64,000 bases of DNA from Xanthostigma xanthostigma (lineage: Eukaryota; Arthropoda; Insecta; Raphidioptera; Raphidiidae): the NCBI GenBank assembly GCA_963575645.1, contig OY754472.1:28087401-28151400 (forward strand). The letters are read 5' to 3'. Of the stretch, positions 1 through 12,001 are shown piece after piece. Each line of letters opens with the position of its first letter. The stretch's first letter is position 1. A program made the position numbers and the translations under genes. The notes beneath the pieces are model-generated. The model was not told the DNA's origin, did no database searches, and saw only the letters and a list, made by a program, of their open reading frames with translations.

Positions 1-97
1 AAACGTATGAATGTGAATACTGAATACGTTTTTACTGTATACGGTAAAATCGTATAAGAATTCCGAATAGGAAAAACCGTATAGTGTGAACCTAGCC
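1..97. repeat. Right end of a truncated MITE (Harbinger-like terminus)
   Basis: The sequence ends in GTGTGAACCTAGCC followed by TTA. 'GGCTAGGTTCACAC' read inward is the style of PIF/Harbinger-like MITE termini seen elsewhere in this window. The left end lies outside the window, so the family is inferred from one terminus only. Confidence 0.35.
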
Positions 98-569
98 TTA
101 AGTTTTATCTTAACTCAACTTTAACAAAAAATAATAACCTGAATTCAAATTTAATAAATTGTACCTATTCAGTCTGGTTTTGAAAAATTCACAAAAATTC
201 TAAACTACATATAGTCGTAACTTACCTAACAAAAGTACCAAAAGTTAAAATAAAAGAAAGAAATTAAGGGAAGGTCACATAGGTGTTATTTACTTAAATA
301 AAACGTTATGTTTCAAATCACGGCGACGATTACAGCATTTACAGCTTGAAAAAACAGTTAAAACATTAAATTAGTATAATTTTTTCTAGTACAAGAATTC
401 CCGGGAAATGGGCTTCATTTTCCGGTACTAAAGGCGATGACATTTTCCGGGAATTCCCGGGAGCAATCCCTAGTTGCAATATTTACATCGACTTGACATG
501 ATAACAATTAAAGGTTATCAAATGTTTGTGATTTTTAATTAATAATATGTGTGTTTTTTTATTATTTAG
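98..569 (+). other. Intron sequence upstream of the sbno exons, with a small palindromic repeat
   Basis: This stretch precedes the acceptor 'attatttag' at 561-569 and is intronic if the sbno reading is right. Within it, 387-472 is a palindromic block (GAATTCCCGGG near both ends, termini TAG...CTA) that looks like a tiny hAT-type relic; no convincing target duplication was seen. Nothing else is recognisable. Confidence 0.4.
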
Positions 570-1750
570 ATGGGCAGAACTGGCTGAAGCCAACGAAGGC
601 TTTTATTTATCTCATCAAATTCGCAACAACAAACAAACGGCTGTATTGGCTGTAACTTATGAAATGACGCCAAAAAAGAAATCTGAATCGAAAAAAGACC
701 AGTTATTTATGATATATAGACCAAATACAGGTTTACAGTTCCGACAGGAGACGTTCGCTGAATTAGAAAAAAAGTATAAAAAAGTTTCTTCCGATGAAGC
801 GGAACCGCATTGGAAGCAGCAGTACGAAGCTTCAGTGTCAACGTGTTCCCATGCGTATTGGAAAGGTGAGTGAAATTCAAAGATGTTGAGCTGCATTTTT
901 ACATTTTGTTCGTGTCGACAGTACGATAATCAATTTGATTTTTTTATCGGTAGGTAATTGCCGTAATGTATCGGTGGGACAAGAGTGTGAAGTCGGCCTA
1001 AGAAGGCGTCAATATCATATTATGGCCGGTTCAGTTTTGAGCGTGTGGGCTCGAGTGGAAGGTGTGTTGTCGGCGAACAGTTTCCAACAGAATAAAATGC
1101 AAGTCGTCAGGTTACGAACTGAAGATGGACTCAAAATTGTAGGCAAGTATAAAAAATAATATACATGTAGTAACTAAATTATGGTTTGGAGAATTGCGCC
1201 AACACCGACAGACACGTAAGCACCTCAGACTCGCACGTTTGGACCCAGGACTGTTCAGAGCCCGGTTTAGACATCGGAAAATGCACAATGGGCCCTAGCT
1301 TCCATTCTTATCCTATCTAGAATGTTGTCAAACGTCTATTAGTCCAGTCAATGCACAGAAAAAACGGCCAAATCTGGCAATTCTACTAAACAACACCGAT
1401 TAGCATCAAAATTTGGCTGTAGGTTCTAGTTACCCTCTACTTCAAAACTGTCAATGTGCGGAGGGTTGCTTTTACCCTGGGGGTGGACGCCACCCCTTCT
1501 CGAGAATGAAAATTTTTTTATTAAAAATAAGTATGGGAATGGATAGATTGACTAATTCTAAACCATTGTGACTGGTGTAGTATATCAGGCGCTGACCATA
1601 ATACTGCTCAACGAATGTTAAATAGAAATATTAATTTTGTGCTGCCTTGTTTCAGGAACATTAATTCCCAAAAATTGCGTAGAAGCTTTAATTAAAGCAT
1701 TATCAACAGATGCAGAAAAAGTAGACGAACAAACATTTGAATGTAAGTAA
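570..1750 (+). CDS. sbno: Strawberry notch homologue, last three exons (5' part off-window)
   Basis: C-terminal end of a strawberry notch family protein, a nuclear helicase-like transcriptional co-regulator linked to Notch and EGFR signalling in flies. Exons are 570-865, 954-1142 and 1656-1750, joined in frame: codon TGG-AAA-G|GT across the first junction and GTA-G|GA across the second. Recognisable family segments are 'YCSHAYWKG'-like (here [10 protein letters not shown]), [40 protein letters not shown] and, in the last exon, [16 protein letters not shown]. The first intron is 88 nt with a canonical GTGAGT donor; the second (1143-1655) begins GCAAGT and ends CAG, a GC-AG intron. The reading ends with TAA at 1748-1750, but the terminal codons also contain a perfect GTAAGT donor at 1743, so a further exon cannot be excluded. 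All upstream exons, including the helicase core, lie left of the window. Family assignment is from remembered motifs. Confidence 0.85.
1143..1655 (+). other. GC-AG intron of sbno
   Basis: Only a donor at 1143 (AG|GCAAGT) keeps the conserved VG-TLIP junction in frame; the nearby GT at 1147 and GT at 1139 both break it. The acceptor is 'ccttgtttcag' ending at 1655. The intron also carries a G/C-rich dispersed repeat piece near 1480-1505. Confidence 0.75.
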
Positions 1751-1816
1751 AAGAGAACTTCACACCGTGAGTAATTTTTGTTTGTATTATATTCTATTTC
1801 TACACAGAATAAGTAT

Positions 1817-1822
1817 AATAAA
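1817..1822 (+). promoter_or_regulatory. Candidate poly(A) signal after sbno
   Basis: AATAAA lies about 67 nt after the sbno stop codon, a suitable distance for 3' end formation. The hexamer is common in AT-rich DNA, so support is positional only. Confidence 0.4.
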
Positions 1823-2182
1823 TATTTTTCTGAACAGCTGATACATAATTAATGACAGATTTTGTTTACAAAGTGAACTTACATCACATTCTTTTTCCGA
1901 AATAGGATTTTTTGAAAGAAAGTAATAATCACAGTAAAACGACTCTAACCTGTGAATATTTCTCAAAATTTATTATAATTTTGTTTTATGTTCATCGGTT
2001 TGTTCTTCCCTGGATGTATTTACAAAACAGTGTAGACAAATCCTTCAGAGAAATTTCAACTGATCATAATATAGACTTATGTATAAATGATTTTTTTATG
2101 ATTGTGTAATGTACAACCGGTAGTAGCTGCTAGAAGTTTTAAATTTGTGATATTTATTAAAAAGAAAAAAATCAGTTTTTTT

Positions 2183-2903
2183 ACCATCCCAACTCCAAAA
2201 GGGGATAATGCTATTGTGCTACTAATTTAGACGGAAATTTTGCAACTTGAGGTTCAAGGAGAACAAAAAAAATAGTTTTGCAAGAAGTCCGTTTATCTGT
2301 GAGCATAATTTCGGTCAAGTGGCTAAGCGGTTTGAAACAAAATTTTGGTGGGATGTTTGACACGTAAATAGGAAGAGCCTTATTGTTTTTGAGGAATATT
2401 GGCGCATGCGCAGAAATGATAAGTGCTAATAAATTACAACGCTATAATTTTCATAATGATTTAATATTCTACCCATTTAAAAAAAAAGTAAATATTGTTC
2501 CTGATAATAAATATTTTTATTATGACGAGAGAAAGGATGGACTTAATGAAATGTCAACAAAGATGCTAACCTATAAACTCGCCCGAAGAAGTAGATAAAC
2601 AGTCTACGAAACGTTCCAAATTTGTAAAATTTAGCATTTACTTTATTTAGTCCAAATTCTCATTATCCCAATTTTTTGTTTTTTAAATTTCATAAAAAAA
2701 GATCCTTTTCTTAACCACGTAGTTTCATAAATAAAAAAGTCAGTTCTTTTATTTTGACGTAATTTATCTGTTTAAAAACAAAAGAGCTGACTGAGAAGCT
2801 TTTGTTTAATCTCGTGAAATCATAAGTAACCATGGAAACGAACATCGAATGCCATGTATATATTTTGCTATATTATGTCAATTATTTTTGGAGTTGGAAT
2901 GGT
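2183..2903. mobile_element. TIR element, 'ACCATTCCAAC' family, copy 1
   Basis: Termini ACCATCCCAACTCC and GGAGTTGGAATGGT form an imperfect inverted repeat of 14 bp. The same termini and interior occur at 28682-29328 and 35745-36331, with a further partial copy at 52548-53040. The interior carries GGCGCATGCGCAG near 2401, a motif kept in all copies. No transposase reading frame is present, so it is non-autonomous. Confidence 0.65.
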
Positions 2904-3108
2904 CCGGTCGCCCAATTGTCTGTAATTTTTTCTTATGCAGCCTAATAATTTAAGCTTATTTAGCATCGACAGAATTTTGTTATAAGATTTTTCCAGTTAA
3001 TAGCTTATCTCCAAAAAAAAAAAACATCCCGAAATTCATGAAATTTTAGTATCAAAATATGTAGGTATTATTTCATTGTTGCTCTATACTGCTTACAAAA
3101 TCTGTTAT

Positions 3109-3218
3109 CAGGGTTGCCAGATATCCGGTATTCACCCATACAGTCTGGTAATAAATGGAAAGTCTTGTCCGGGTGAAAAATAAAAAGAAATCCGGGCTAC
3201 GAAGCGTCCAGTATATAT
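3109..3218. repeat. hAT-type terminus fragment
   Basis: Begins CAGGGTTGCCAGATATCCGG, a typical hAT-like terminal sequence. It is followed by related GC-richer sequence and then cut off by the Helitron at 3223. No right terminus was found. Confidence 0.35.
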
Positions 3219-3222
3219 CAAA

Positions 3223-4255
3223 CTAGTGGTCCCGCCTGGTTTCACCCGGGTGCAAAAGAACGAATGGGGGGGGGGGATATTAGTACGCACGTTCATCTTA
3301 ATTTACCGAGATGAATGTTGTGTCCAAATTTCATGATGATCGGAGTTACCGTTCAAAACTTTTTGTTGGACGGGCAAATTTTGAGTTATTAATTGCAACA
3401 TTTTTCATTGATCCTCCACTCTTATTGGTCGCCTCCCTCGATAAATGGACTATTCAACAAACAAATTTTTCAATTCGAACCAGTAGTTCCTGAGATTAGC
3501 GCGTTCAACCAAACAAACAAACTCTTCAGCTTTATACAGGGTGTCCCATTAAGAATGGGACATAGAACAACCGCAGATTCTCCAATTCAAAATAAAACGA
3601 TTAAGCGAAATATGCTTAGATAAAATGTTACTCGTTTCCGAAATACGGGGTGTTGAAGTTGAAAACTGAAAAATTATATTATTATAATTTTTTTAATACA
3701 CCGTATAATTTTACTCAAATCGGCACACTTGTTAAATATCATAAAATGCACCTAACAATAAAAAAATTAGTTCAGTACGCTCTACCAGTGGCGTACGGCA
3801 GGAGTAAGTAATGCTTGTACCCCTTCTAAATGTTACGCCGCTGTCTAAATTTTAATTTTGACTATAATTTTAATTTTTTTGATATTTTCTAAGTCAATAA
3901 TGTACACTTGTTAGTTTGTTGTAAAGTCATTGGTTTTCGAGATATTCGCAGTTTTTTTAAGACAAAATTGTAAAAATGAATATTATTAATAATAATACAA
4001 ATAAAAAGTACATGTCTATCTATCTTTAACTGCGAATATCTCGAAAACCAATGACTTTACAACAAACTAACAAGTGTACATTATTGACTTAGAAAATAAG
4101 GGGTACAAGCATTACTTACTCCTGCCGTACGCCACTGGTAGAGCGAGTAACATTTTATCTAAGCATATTTCGCTTAATAGTTTTATTTTTAATTGGAGAA
4201 TCTGCGGTTGTTCTATGTCCCATTCTTAATGGGACATCCTGTATATTAGTATAGA
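3223..4255 (-). mobile_element. Non-autonomous Helitron copy 1, interrupted by a palindromic MITE
   Basis: Read on the - strand it begins TCTATACTAATATA after an A (4255) and ends GGCGGGACCACTAG before a T (3223), with a CCCGG/CCGGG hairpin just before the end. These are Helitron features (5' TC, 3' CTRR, A|T target). The same sequence recurs at 8917-9256, 24215-24570 and 56853-57213. A poly-G run lies near 3266. The MITE at 3537-4241 splits its 5' end. Confidence 0.7.
3537..4241. mobile_element. Long-armed palindromic MITE with TA duplication
   Basis: Termini are CAGGGTGTCCCATTAAGAAT and its complement (one gap), flanked by TA on both sides (3535-3536, 4242-4243). The arms continue inward as inverted repeats: 3537-3636 with 4146-4241, 3776-3830 with 4093-4147, and 3880-3954 with 4029-4098. 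The related Helitron at 8917-9256 lacks the insert and gives the empty site. TA duplication suggests Tc1/mariner-type mobilisation. No ORF of note. Confidence 0.8.
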
Positions 4256-4592
4256 TTAACATTACATATATTCATTCCAGCAGATTAGCTCTTGTGTTTC
4301 TGCATATTGAAATAACGTTTCAACGTGTAGTTTAGTGATGAACCCCCACAACACATCCTCATTTTCACTGATACCAAAGTTTCTGGTATTTTTAACGAAT
4401 TTATTTGGCAGCCCTGTCTCTCATCCATTATAAAAATGTCGATTTTAAAATAAAAACGTGGATCCATGATGAGGCTGATGGGGACAGTTAAATACTATTG
4501 ATACTTTTTGTACAATGTTTTGTAGTTGTTCAAATGATGTTTACATTACTTTATAATTTAGGTGCAAGATAGTATTTTATGGTAAAGTTTTA

Positions 4593-4944
4593 GGACCCTC
4601 TGCACACGGGTTGACTGTTTTGCAATTCGAGTTTCAAACCGGTTCCTGATGGGATCGTTCTGTGACCTTTTGTAAGTCATGAGGACGACAGAAACACGAC
4701 CGATTTGAAATCAGTTACAAACTGGTAGTGTGCGACCGTGCTTGCGGGCCGAGAAGCAATTGCACGGTTGAGTGTTGTGAATTTTTTTTTCTGCAAGGTA
4801 GGAGCAACCGTCTTTATCAGAATTAGCCACGCTCGTGTGCGGACAAAACACCTCAATCGATTGTAAACTGATTGCATAATAGTCGCATCCCGAACTGGTT
4901 TGAAACTCAGGCTGCGAAACAGTCGAACCGTGTGCAGTGGGTCT
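4593..4944. mobile_element. MITE with ~55-bp terminal inverted repeats
   Basis: The left end GGACCCTCTGCACACGG runs to GTTTCAAACCGGTTC at 4647. The right end mirrors it from GAACTGGTTTGAAAC to CCGTGTGCAGTGGGTC. About 350 bp in all, with no coding content beyond short chance frames. Target duplication unclear. Confidence 0.6.
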
Positions 4945-6228
4945 TGAAGTTTAAGGAAATAGGGAATTAATAACAGTTTTATTTCGACTGAATGTTTACG
5001 TAATAAATATTAAAAACGTCACTTCTACTTGAAAAGTACCTATTTATAATTTTTTTGTTTATTTAATAGAATTTCTTTAGTATTTTAAGAAATAAGTTTA
5101 TTCCGTTTATATCAGGCTCAGTAGTTTCAGAGATAGGGTGGGGGGATGCTCGATTTTAGTATATTTTCTAACCTCCAAAATCAGAATTCGTTTATTTACG
5201 CTATACGTCCGTGATTGGATTATCTAACTCTATATATGCACCAAATTTGAACTTTTTATTTCAAGTATATTCAGAGAAAATAAGCTTTGACAGACAGACA
5301 GACACGAGAGTGATCCTATAAGGGTTTTTGTTTTTTTGTTAGATGTAATCATGTACAGAACCTTAAAAAAAAAACATTATGGAAACAGAAAATGAACACC
5401 AAATAGACTATTCGTTGCAAGTATAGTTTTTTATTTTCTTTATCAATTTCTTTTCTTTGTAATAAGTATGTATCCAAGCCACTGTTTTGATCTATTAAGG
5501 AGCCCTTTCAAAAAATAAGTAGTTCGTTGTATTGTTTTATTTTTAGTTTTTTTTTAGTTTATTTTGTTTATTTTATTTTTTGAGAATAAATTTTTTTCTT
5601 TTCAGTAAATTACAAAAATCAAAAAGAAAAATAGTAACGCAGCGAATCATCGATATCAGTTTCGAAATTTGTATAATTTACATTGGAAGTACTTACACGT
5701 TTCGTTGTGTTGAGCATTAAAGGCTACAATAAGATATTTATTGCACTCACCTCTCGAAGGAGTGTGTTGTATTATTCTTTTGTTGTACTTTTTGTCAGTA
5801 TAGTTTTTACAACATAAAATACTATCTGATTCTACAGATGTGTCGAAATTTGAAAATGCTAACAGAGAGCCTTACAATTTGTCATAGCTTCAAGTGAGCT
5901 ATTTTGACGAATTGGGCGACAATGCTTCATGCTGTTGATAAATAATTAGACATTTTTTCTTATTAATCCAGGGTATAATTTCTATTAATGTAACGTAAAG
6001 CTATTTATTTCCATGTGTTACATTTTCGGATATTTTATCGTCTTTTGTTACATCAATTCTCATTCATTATTAGTCAGTTAATTGTGCTTTTGTAAGTTTT
6101 ATTAAAGTAGTTCACTCGTGAAACAGCTTTTCTTAGGAATTTAATAAAATTGAAGTATAAGGTTAATAAAAGCGCCTTATATTTCATTTAAAAAAGTAAA
6201 ATTTTTTCACCGACTGTAAAACTAAATA
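4945..6228. other. Non-coding interval with a dispersed 'cagacagacag' repeat
   Basis: No gene recognised. Around 5200-5375 is a widespread insect repeat of the form 'acagacagacagacacgag...cctataagggttttt...cagaacctta', also seen at 43500-43595 and, inverted, at 57540-57610. The rest is AT-rich with poly-T tracts. Confidence 0.4.
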
Positions 6229-7639
6229 CAGTAGAACCTCAGATAAGTTAAAGATCAAGGAAAACGTTGAAAAATTTGAATTATCGAGTTTTTTACTTAT
6301 CGAAAGTTGAAGTTAGAGAGGTTTTGGAAGTTAGCTCATTCAAATCTCTATTTTCTTCATTTTTCATTTTTCGTCATTGTTAATAACTGCTTCAATTATT
6401 TCTTCCTCTATTAATGTCCTTGTTGTGTAACTTCATTTTTAACCGACGAAAAACAAAAACGGAGGAGGTTCTCAAGTCGACGCGTATTTTTTTTTTTTTT
6501 TTTTTTTATGTATGACCACGCATAACTTTTTACAGAGTAGTCCGATTTTGATAAATATTTTTTTGTTTGAAAGGGTATACCCCGAAGTTGGTCCCATATA
6601 AATTTCGTAAAAAAATTCCAACCCTAAGGGTAGGAAAACAGGGGATGATTGATTGTTTACTCACTGATTGTAATGTATGACCGCACATAACTTTTTACAG
6701 AGTAGTCCGATTTTGATAATTATTTTTTTATTGGATAGGGTATACCTCGAGGTTGGTCTCATATAAATTTGGAAAAAAAAAATCCTACCCTAAGGGTGGG
6801 AAAATAGGGGTGATTTATTGTTCGCTCACAGATTTTCATGCTGAGTTGTGTATTAAAATTATAAATTATATAGCCACAAAAAATTATAAAATAAAAACTT
6901 TTTAACAAAAAAATTAAACCGCCGAAAAACTGAAAAGCAAAAAATAATAAATCTTTTTATTTAACTAAGTTCTATTTAAGTAGTTGAACGTATGTGACAG
7001 TCTAGTATATCTAAGTAATTTTGAGTCGGCGTCAAACAATCAATGAACAAAGATCACTAAAAGAAATAACCAAATCAAATTAACAATGATACGTAAAATC
7101 TCCAGCGATAAACATTAACATTATAAAACATGCGCTCTCCACACGACCACTCGCAAAGACGTGTGCCCTCAGTGTGTGCCCGTTCGGGTTGCTCTGTCGC
7201 TGACATTAACTTCGTGAACTCTCAGAGATTTCCGGCGAAGGATTGTTGACGCCGACTCAAAATTACTTAGATATACTAGACTGTCACATACGTTCAACTA
7301 CTTAAATAGAACTTAGTTAAATAAAAAGATTTATTATTTTTTGCTTTTCAGTTTTTCGGCGGCTTAATTTTTTTGTTAAAAAGTTTTTTATCTCTCATTA
7401 ATTAATATTTCATGCGCACAGCAATACATAAAGCGATTTAGTGAAAGGTTGAAGTGAAAATTTTCTTGGCAAAACCTTTTGTTTGTATACTTATTCACGA
7501 TGACTCACGGTTGTTTAAGTTACCAAGGTTTTGTGTTTTTAAGTAATGGAGTTTTTATGCTTTCAGGGGAAGGGATTTAAAAAAAAATAGTTACAGAGGT
7601 TTTTAACTTATCGAGGTTTAACTTATCAAGGCTCTATTG
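6229..7639. mobile_element. pogo/mariner-like TIR element with nested insertions
   Basis: Left terminus CAGTAGAACCTCAGATAAG follows TA (6227-6228); right terminus AACTTATCAAGGCTCTATTG precedes TA (7640-7641). The 'aacctcgataagtt' motif is repeated subterminally at the right end (near 7600-7625). These ends match the pogo/Tigger style. No transposase is left. The interior holds a dispersed repeat (6430-6830, two direct copies of 'tatgaccgcacataacttttt') and a 495-bp palindromic MITE. Confidence 0.6.
6894..7388. mobile_element. Palindromic MITE with 141-bp arms
   Basis: Arms 6894-7034 and 7248-7388 are near-perfect inverted copies (AAAAACTTTTTAAC ... GAGTCGGCGTC and back). The ~210-bp centre includes a less AT-rich stretch near 7130-7200. 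Nested inside the pogo-like element. Confidence 0.8.
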
Positions 7640-8554
7640 TATTAACAATCAGAATGTGCATAATTAAGATGCTGGAGGTATGCCACCTATAAAAGAAAAC
7701 GAGTACATTCCAGAACATCTCGAAAACGGTTCTTAATATTTCTTAAAAAATATGCATTGTAAATTCAAAAATTGTAAATTTTTTGAAAAAATTGATTTTT
7801 TTACCAATTTGTTAAAAAATATAGATTTTTAAAATAAAAATATCGTTATTGTACTTGAAATTCTAATTTGATAGGAGTGTATCTGTATATTGAAGCTTAG
7901 ATGTGTTGGGTCTTTAGCACGGAGAATCTCTTACTGTTGCTATACTTACTTTTATCACGACTGTCTCGAGTGAACTAACTTAATTGTGCTTTCTTAAGTT
8001 TTGTTAAGATCACCGCTTCATGACGGAAATTAAAAATTGTGAATCAAAACGATTTTGAAGCTGCAATTATTGTTTATCAATTAAATTATTGCATATATTT
8101 GATATTTTAACTTCAACGAAAAATTGCTTGCACCACGATGGGTTTCAGAATACATGCTACATAAAATAATTATATGTTATTAAATTAGCTAAGTTGTTTC
8201 GGCACTGACAGGTATATTTTAATGTAAAACTTCTCCCGGGCCATAACTTTGAAACCTCAAATCGTGTACACTTCTGTGTTTTGAAATGAATCTTTGTTTC
8301 GAAATTTTAAAATTCTACAACTGAATTTAAATTATTCGATGCTTGCCAGACACACTTAATCTATATTGATATACATGCCAGACTTATAAATTTGTAAATT
8401 ATAGACGCTCGACAACAGTAGTCATAACGCTTACATTTGTAACGTTTCATGTGATAAATGCACAATATGGCTACATTTTTAACATACCTACTGCATTTTT
8501 TGAAAAATTGTAATAAAAAAAATGATAGTATCCATAAAAAAATATATACTGTAC
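7640..8554. other. Non-coding interval
   Basis: No gene or complete element recognised. A short dispersed repeat 'tgtaaattatagacgctc' lies at 8391-8408 and recurs at 37725 and, diverged, in the termini of the 21952-23183 element. Confidence 0.4.
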
Positions 8555-9416
8555 AAAGGACTCCGCACAAACCTTATGGGATTTGGTTCTCGGTCAAATT
8601 TGTCGTAAATGGTTTTATTTTATAGTTTAAAGATCACTAAGGAAAAGTATCCATGGGCGCATGCCTAAAAATAGATTTTTAGCTACAGATTATGTTTAGC
8701 GAGATTTTAGATATAGGGCTATCCATCTTATAAAATCCTAAGCTCTAGAAATATGTTTTCGAGTGCGCTGAATCCGATGATGACATTATTATTTTATACA
8801 AGGTAACACCTTCCAGCATTACCTAGTTTTCAACTATTTTTCTAGTTCTGAAAAAAAGAACAAAAGTTGAACATGGAACATGTTTGTGAATTCAATGGAT
8901 ATCCCTATGTCTAAAACTAGCGGTCCCCGGGTTCAAATGAACGACTGGGGGAGGGGGGGGGCATGAGTTTACACATTTATCTTAGTTTATCGAGTTGAAT
9001 GTTGTGTTCAAATTTCATGATGATCGGAGTTACCATTCAAAAATTTTTGTCAGACGGACAAATTTTGAGTTACATTTTTCATTGATGCTCCGCTCCTATT
9101 GGTAGTAGCGTGATATTATATAGCCTATAGCTTTCCTCGATAAATGGGCTATCCAACAAAACATATTTTTTTTTCAATTCGAACCAGTAGTTCCTAAGAT
9201 TAGCGCGTTCAATAAAACAAACAAACCAACTCTTCAGCTTTATATATTAGTATAGATATAGATATCGCTAAACATATCTGTAGCTGAAAATCTATTGTTT
9301 TTTAGGCTATGCGTCTATGAACACTTTTTCTTAGTGACCTTTAAACTATAAAATAAAGCCATTTTCGATCAATTTAACTGAGAACCAAATCCCATAAGGT
9401 TTGTGCGGGGTCCTTT
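8555..9416. mobile_element. TIR element with ~140-bp arms, interrupted by a Helitron
   Basis: The left arm AAAGGACTCCGCACAAACC...GTTTAGCGA (8555-8705) is mirrored at 9268-9416 (...GGTTTGTGCGGGGTCCTTT). A Helitron sits between the arms. A single arm of the same family is at 44640-44792. Confidence 0.7.
8917..9256 (-). mobile_element. Non-autonomous Helitron copy 2 (empty site for the 3537-4241 MITE)
   Basis: A 340-bp copy reading TCTATACTAATATATAAAGC on the - strand and ending CCGCTAG|T. It is intact where copy 1 is broken by the MITE, giving 'gctttatatattag' as the pre-insertion sequence. Confidence 0.7.
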
Positions 9417-10955
9417 AATGAGCATTTGTTAAAAAACCCCATTGGTCTTAAACATACAGACAAGCAAATGTGCGAGATCCAATCTTTACGCTACATAATT
9501 CATTAATGTATTTAGCTTGCAAATAGATAATGCGTTACAGTATTAGTATATATATTTTTTGTAGTGTAATTTTGAAATTAAGCTAAATTTGTATCTGTAT
9601 TTTTATTTATATACTGTAATTTGCGGATTACTTATTTTTTTTAATTTATACTTCAAGTTTTATAAAAATATAAAATTAGGTGATCCGCAAATAAAAAATA
9701 AAAAAAAATAGACTTAAATTTAATATTAGTGATTACTAATTAATGTGTATATATTTGTATTAGGCTTTAATATTCTAGTATTTAATATTTATTGTTAAAT
9801 ACAGGTACAAGTTTAATTTTTGTTGTTGTTTTTTTTTTTTCGTTTTTTTTCCACAATAATTCTGTACAGGTGATTCTGAAATAACATAGACGAAAAAAGT
9901 ATATTACATCAGAGGGGCCGACACTTTCGGCCAGTCTGGTGTATACTATTTTTTTCATACATCGGTCGTAAGCACGCTTATTAAAAACATTAATTAATCA
10001 ATTAATTACATAAAAGCACAGATAAATTCCAAGCAAGAAGCTTTGAGGTTATAATAGGTATGTAAAATCAAGAACGACAACTGTTCGCGACTATTAGCTA
10101 AAATGTAATAGGGTTGCTATAGTAACGACATCCAAACAACAGTTGATTGGTTGTTTTTGCTTTACACCGCACGAACATACAAACTTCCTGTATTGTAGCA
10201 TGTAATCTCACCAAGGAGTAAATGTTAGACTTTCTGCCTTACAAATTATTGGTGCCGAAAGTATGCACTTTCGATCGAGGTATGAAGAAAAAACATTTGC
10301 TTACATATTGTAAGGTATGTCGCATTGAAGCAAAAGTATTTTCTGAAGACAGTTTTCTTAATCTTGAAGTGCTTGCGTCATGTTGAAAAGACAGCGCTGT
10401 TTTTGTTTTAGCGCGTAACCTTTATCTGTCGGGCTACTCTCCTTTGGGAGCGTTCACGAATTACGTGAGGCGTTTAGGGCGCGGGGGGGGGGCGTTTCGA
10501 ACCGAACCTCACCCAATATTACGTGGTGGTGAGGGGACTCTCTGCAAATATCACATGATTTTTTTCCGCAAGAAACAGAATATATGGCTAATGGCTATAT
10601 CATATGAAATAATATAATAATATTTATCGCGGTTAATAATATGTTTCTATGATTCTAGACTACATTCTTTAAGAAGTCTCACGTTATATTAGAGGGAGGG
10701 GGGTCGTCGAGCAAAATCTCACGGCATCTCACCAAGGGGGGAAAGGGGGTCGAAAAAAACTTGGCGTTTGCCGAAATAACGGCTTCCGTCACATCGCATT
10801 TAATTTAAATTTGCGAGAATGTAAAAAAGTGACGCATAAAATAACATTTTAATTAACAGATATTAGAAAACCTATCTTACAAAAATCAACAGGGTTTAAT
10901 TAGGCACTAACAATTCACTGCATAAATAATTTAGCTTTTTTCTTGTCGTATTATT
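9417..10955. other. Non-coding interval with G-rich repeat pieces
   Basis: No gene recognised. 10435-10790 contains G-run repeats ('gggcgcgggggggg', 'gaggggggggtcg') around 'cacgaattacgtgaggcgttta', which resembles a decayed transposon of unknown class. 9905-9960 has a short GGCCGA...TCGGCC hairpin. Confidence 0.35.
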
Positions 10956-12001
10956 CGCTAGGAAAGTATCTATGACACGCGACCTTTGCGCCATCTCGTG
11001 TTTGGTTTTTTAAAATCTGGTTCAGTCAAAACCTACAAACACATGGAAACCAGCTTTATTCTTAAATATAAAAAAAATATTTACGCACAATGTCAGTAGA
11101 AAACTACAATAATGATTACAGAAGTACACTAAAATTTAATTACCCTTGACAACCTAGTGTTGCAATCCATTTTTTTTTCTCTCTGATTCATAAGAAAATC
11201 CAGGAAAACGGTGGAATTGTAATTCTGGATTTTTAGTTGGCGTATTTCTACAATCAACAACACAGCACTTCCGATTTGATAGTTTTTTTCCCCATTTTAT
11301 TCAACAATTAATCGTTATTAAAATGCACGTATAACATACGGCACTGAGGTTTTGACAACCAGAATTAAAAAAAATTGGTTGTCTGTAAAGTCGGTTTACG
11401 GACGATAGTTTTACGTGATAACGTATTCCGTAATACATAACCTAAATTTATATAATAATTATAATAATTCGAATCTATGATATTGCATCTTTCGCTTCAA
11501 ATTTAGGTTAATTTTATTTATTTAAATTACTCACCATATAATATAATTGTTTTTTTTAACTTTCTTTCTTTCGTATTTATTTTAAGTCTCAAAGATTAGC
11601 TGTCATAATATATTTTATAAAACAATTGTTTCACTGTTTATATAAAATTCCAAAACCTACTTACAATATTTAAGTATTTTCATACGTCAAAAAATTGATT
11701 TTTATAATGATAAAATTTGTAAGAAAACGATTTTTTCGAGAGATGAGACCTAGCTAAAACGATTTTTTGCCCCCCAAAATCCCTTTTCAGTAAATTTCAT
11801 CCAAATCGTTAGGGCCGTTTTCGAGAAAAGCACGCACAGGGTCAGGCGGAACGTTAGGAACGTTACACTTTTTCGTGCATGCAGCCGGTGTTTTATCAAT
11901 TTATAAGATTGGTGATTCATCAATTTATAAGACGTTATCACGTCAAAAAAAAAAAAACGAGGGGGCGCAAAGGGTTGCATGTCAAAAATACTTTCCTAGC
12001 G
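10956..12001. mobile_element. 1.05-kb TIR element
   Basis: The left end CGCTAGGAAAGTATCTATG continues with ACACGCGACCTTTGCGCC. The right end, read inward, is CGCTAGGAAAGTATTTTTG then ACATGCAACCCTTTGCGCC. That is ~38 bp of close inverted match. Part of its right interior ('cgtgcatgcagccggtgtttt', 11872-11950) recurs at 31060-31140. No transposase seen; class not assigned. Confidence 0.65.
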
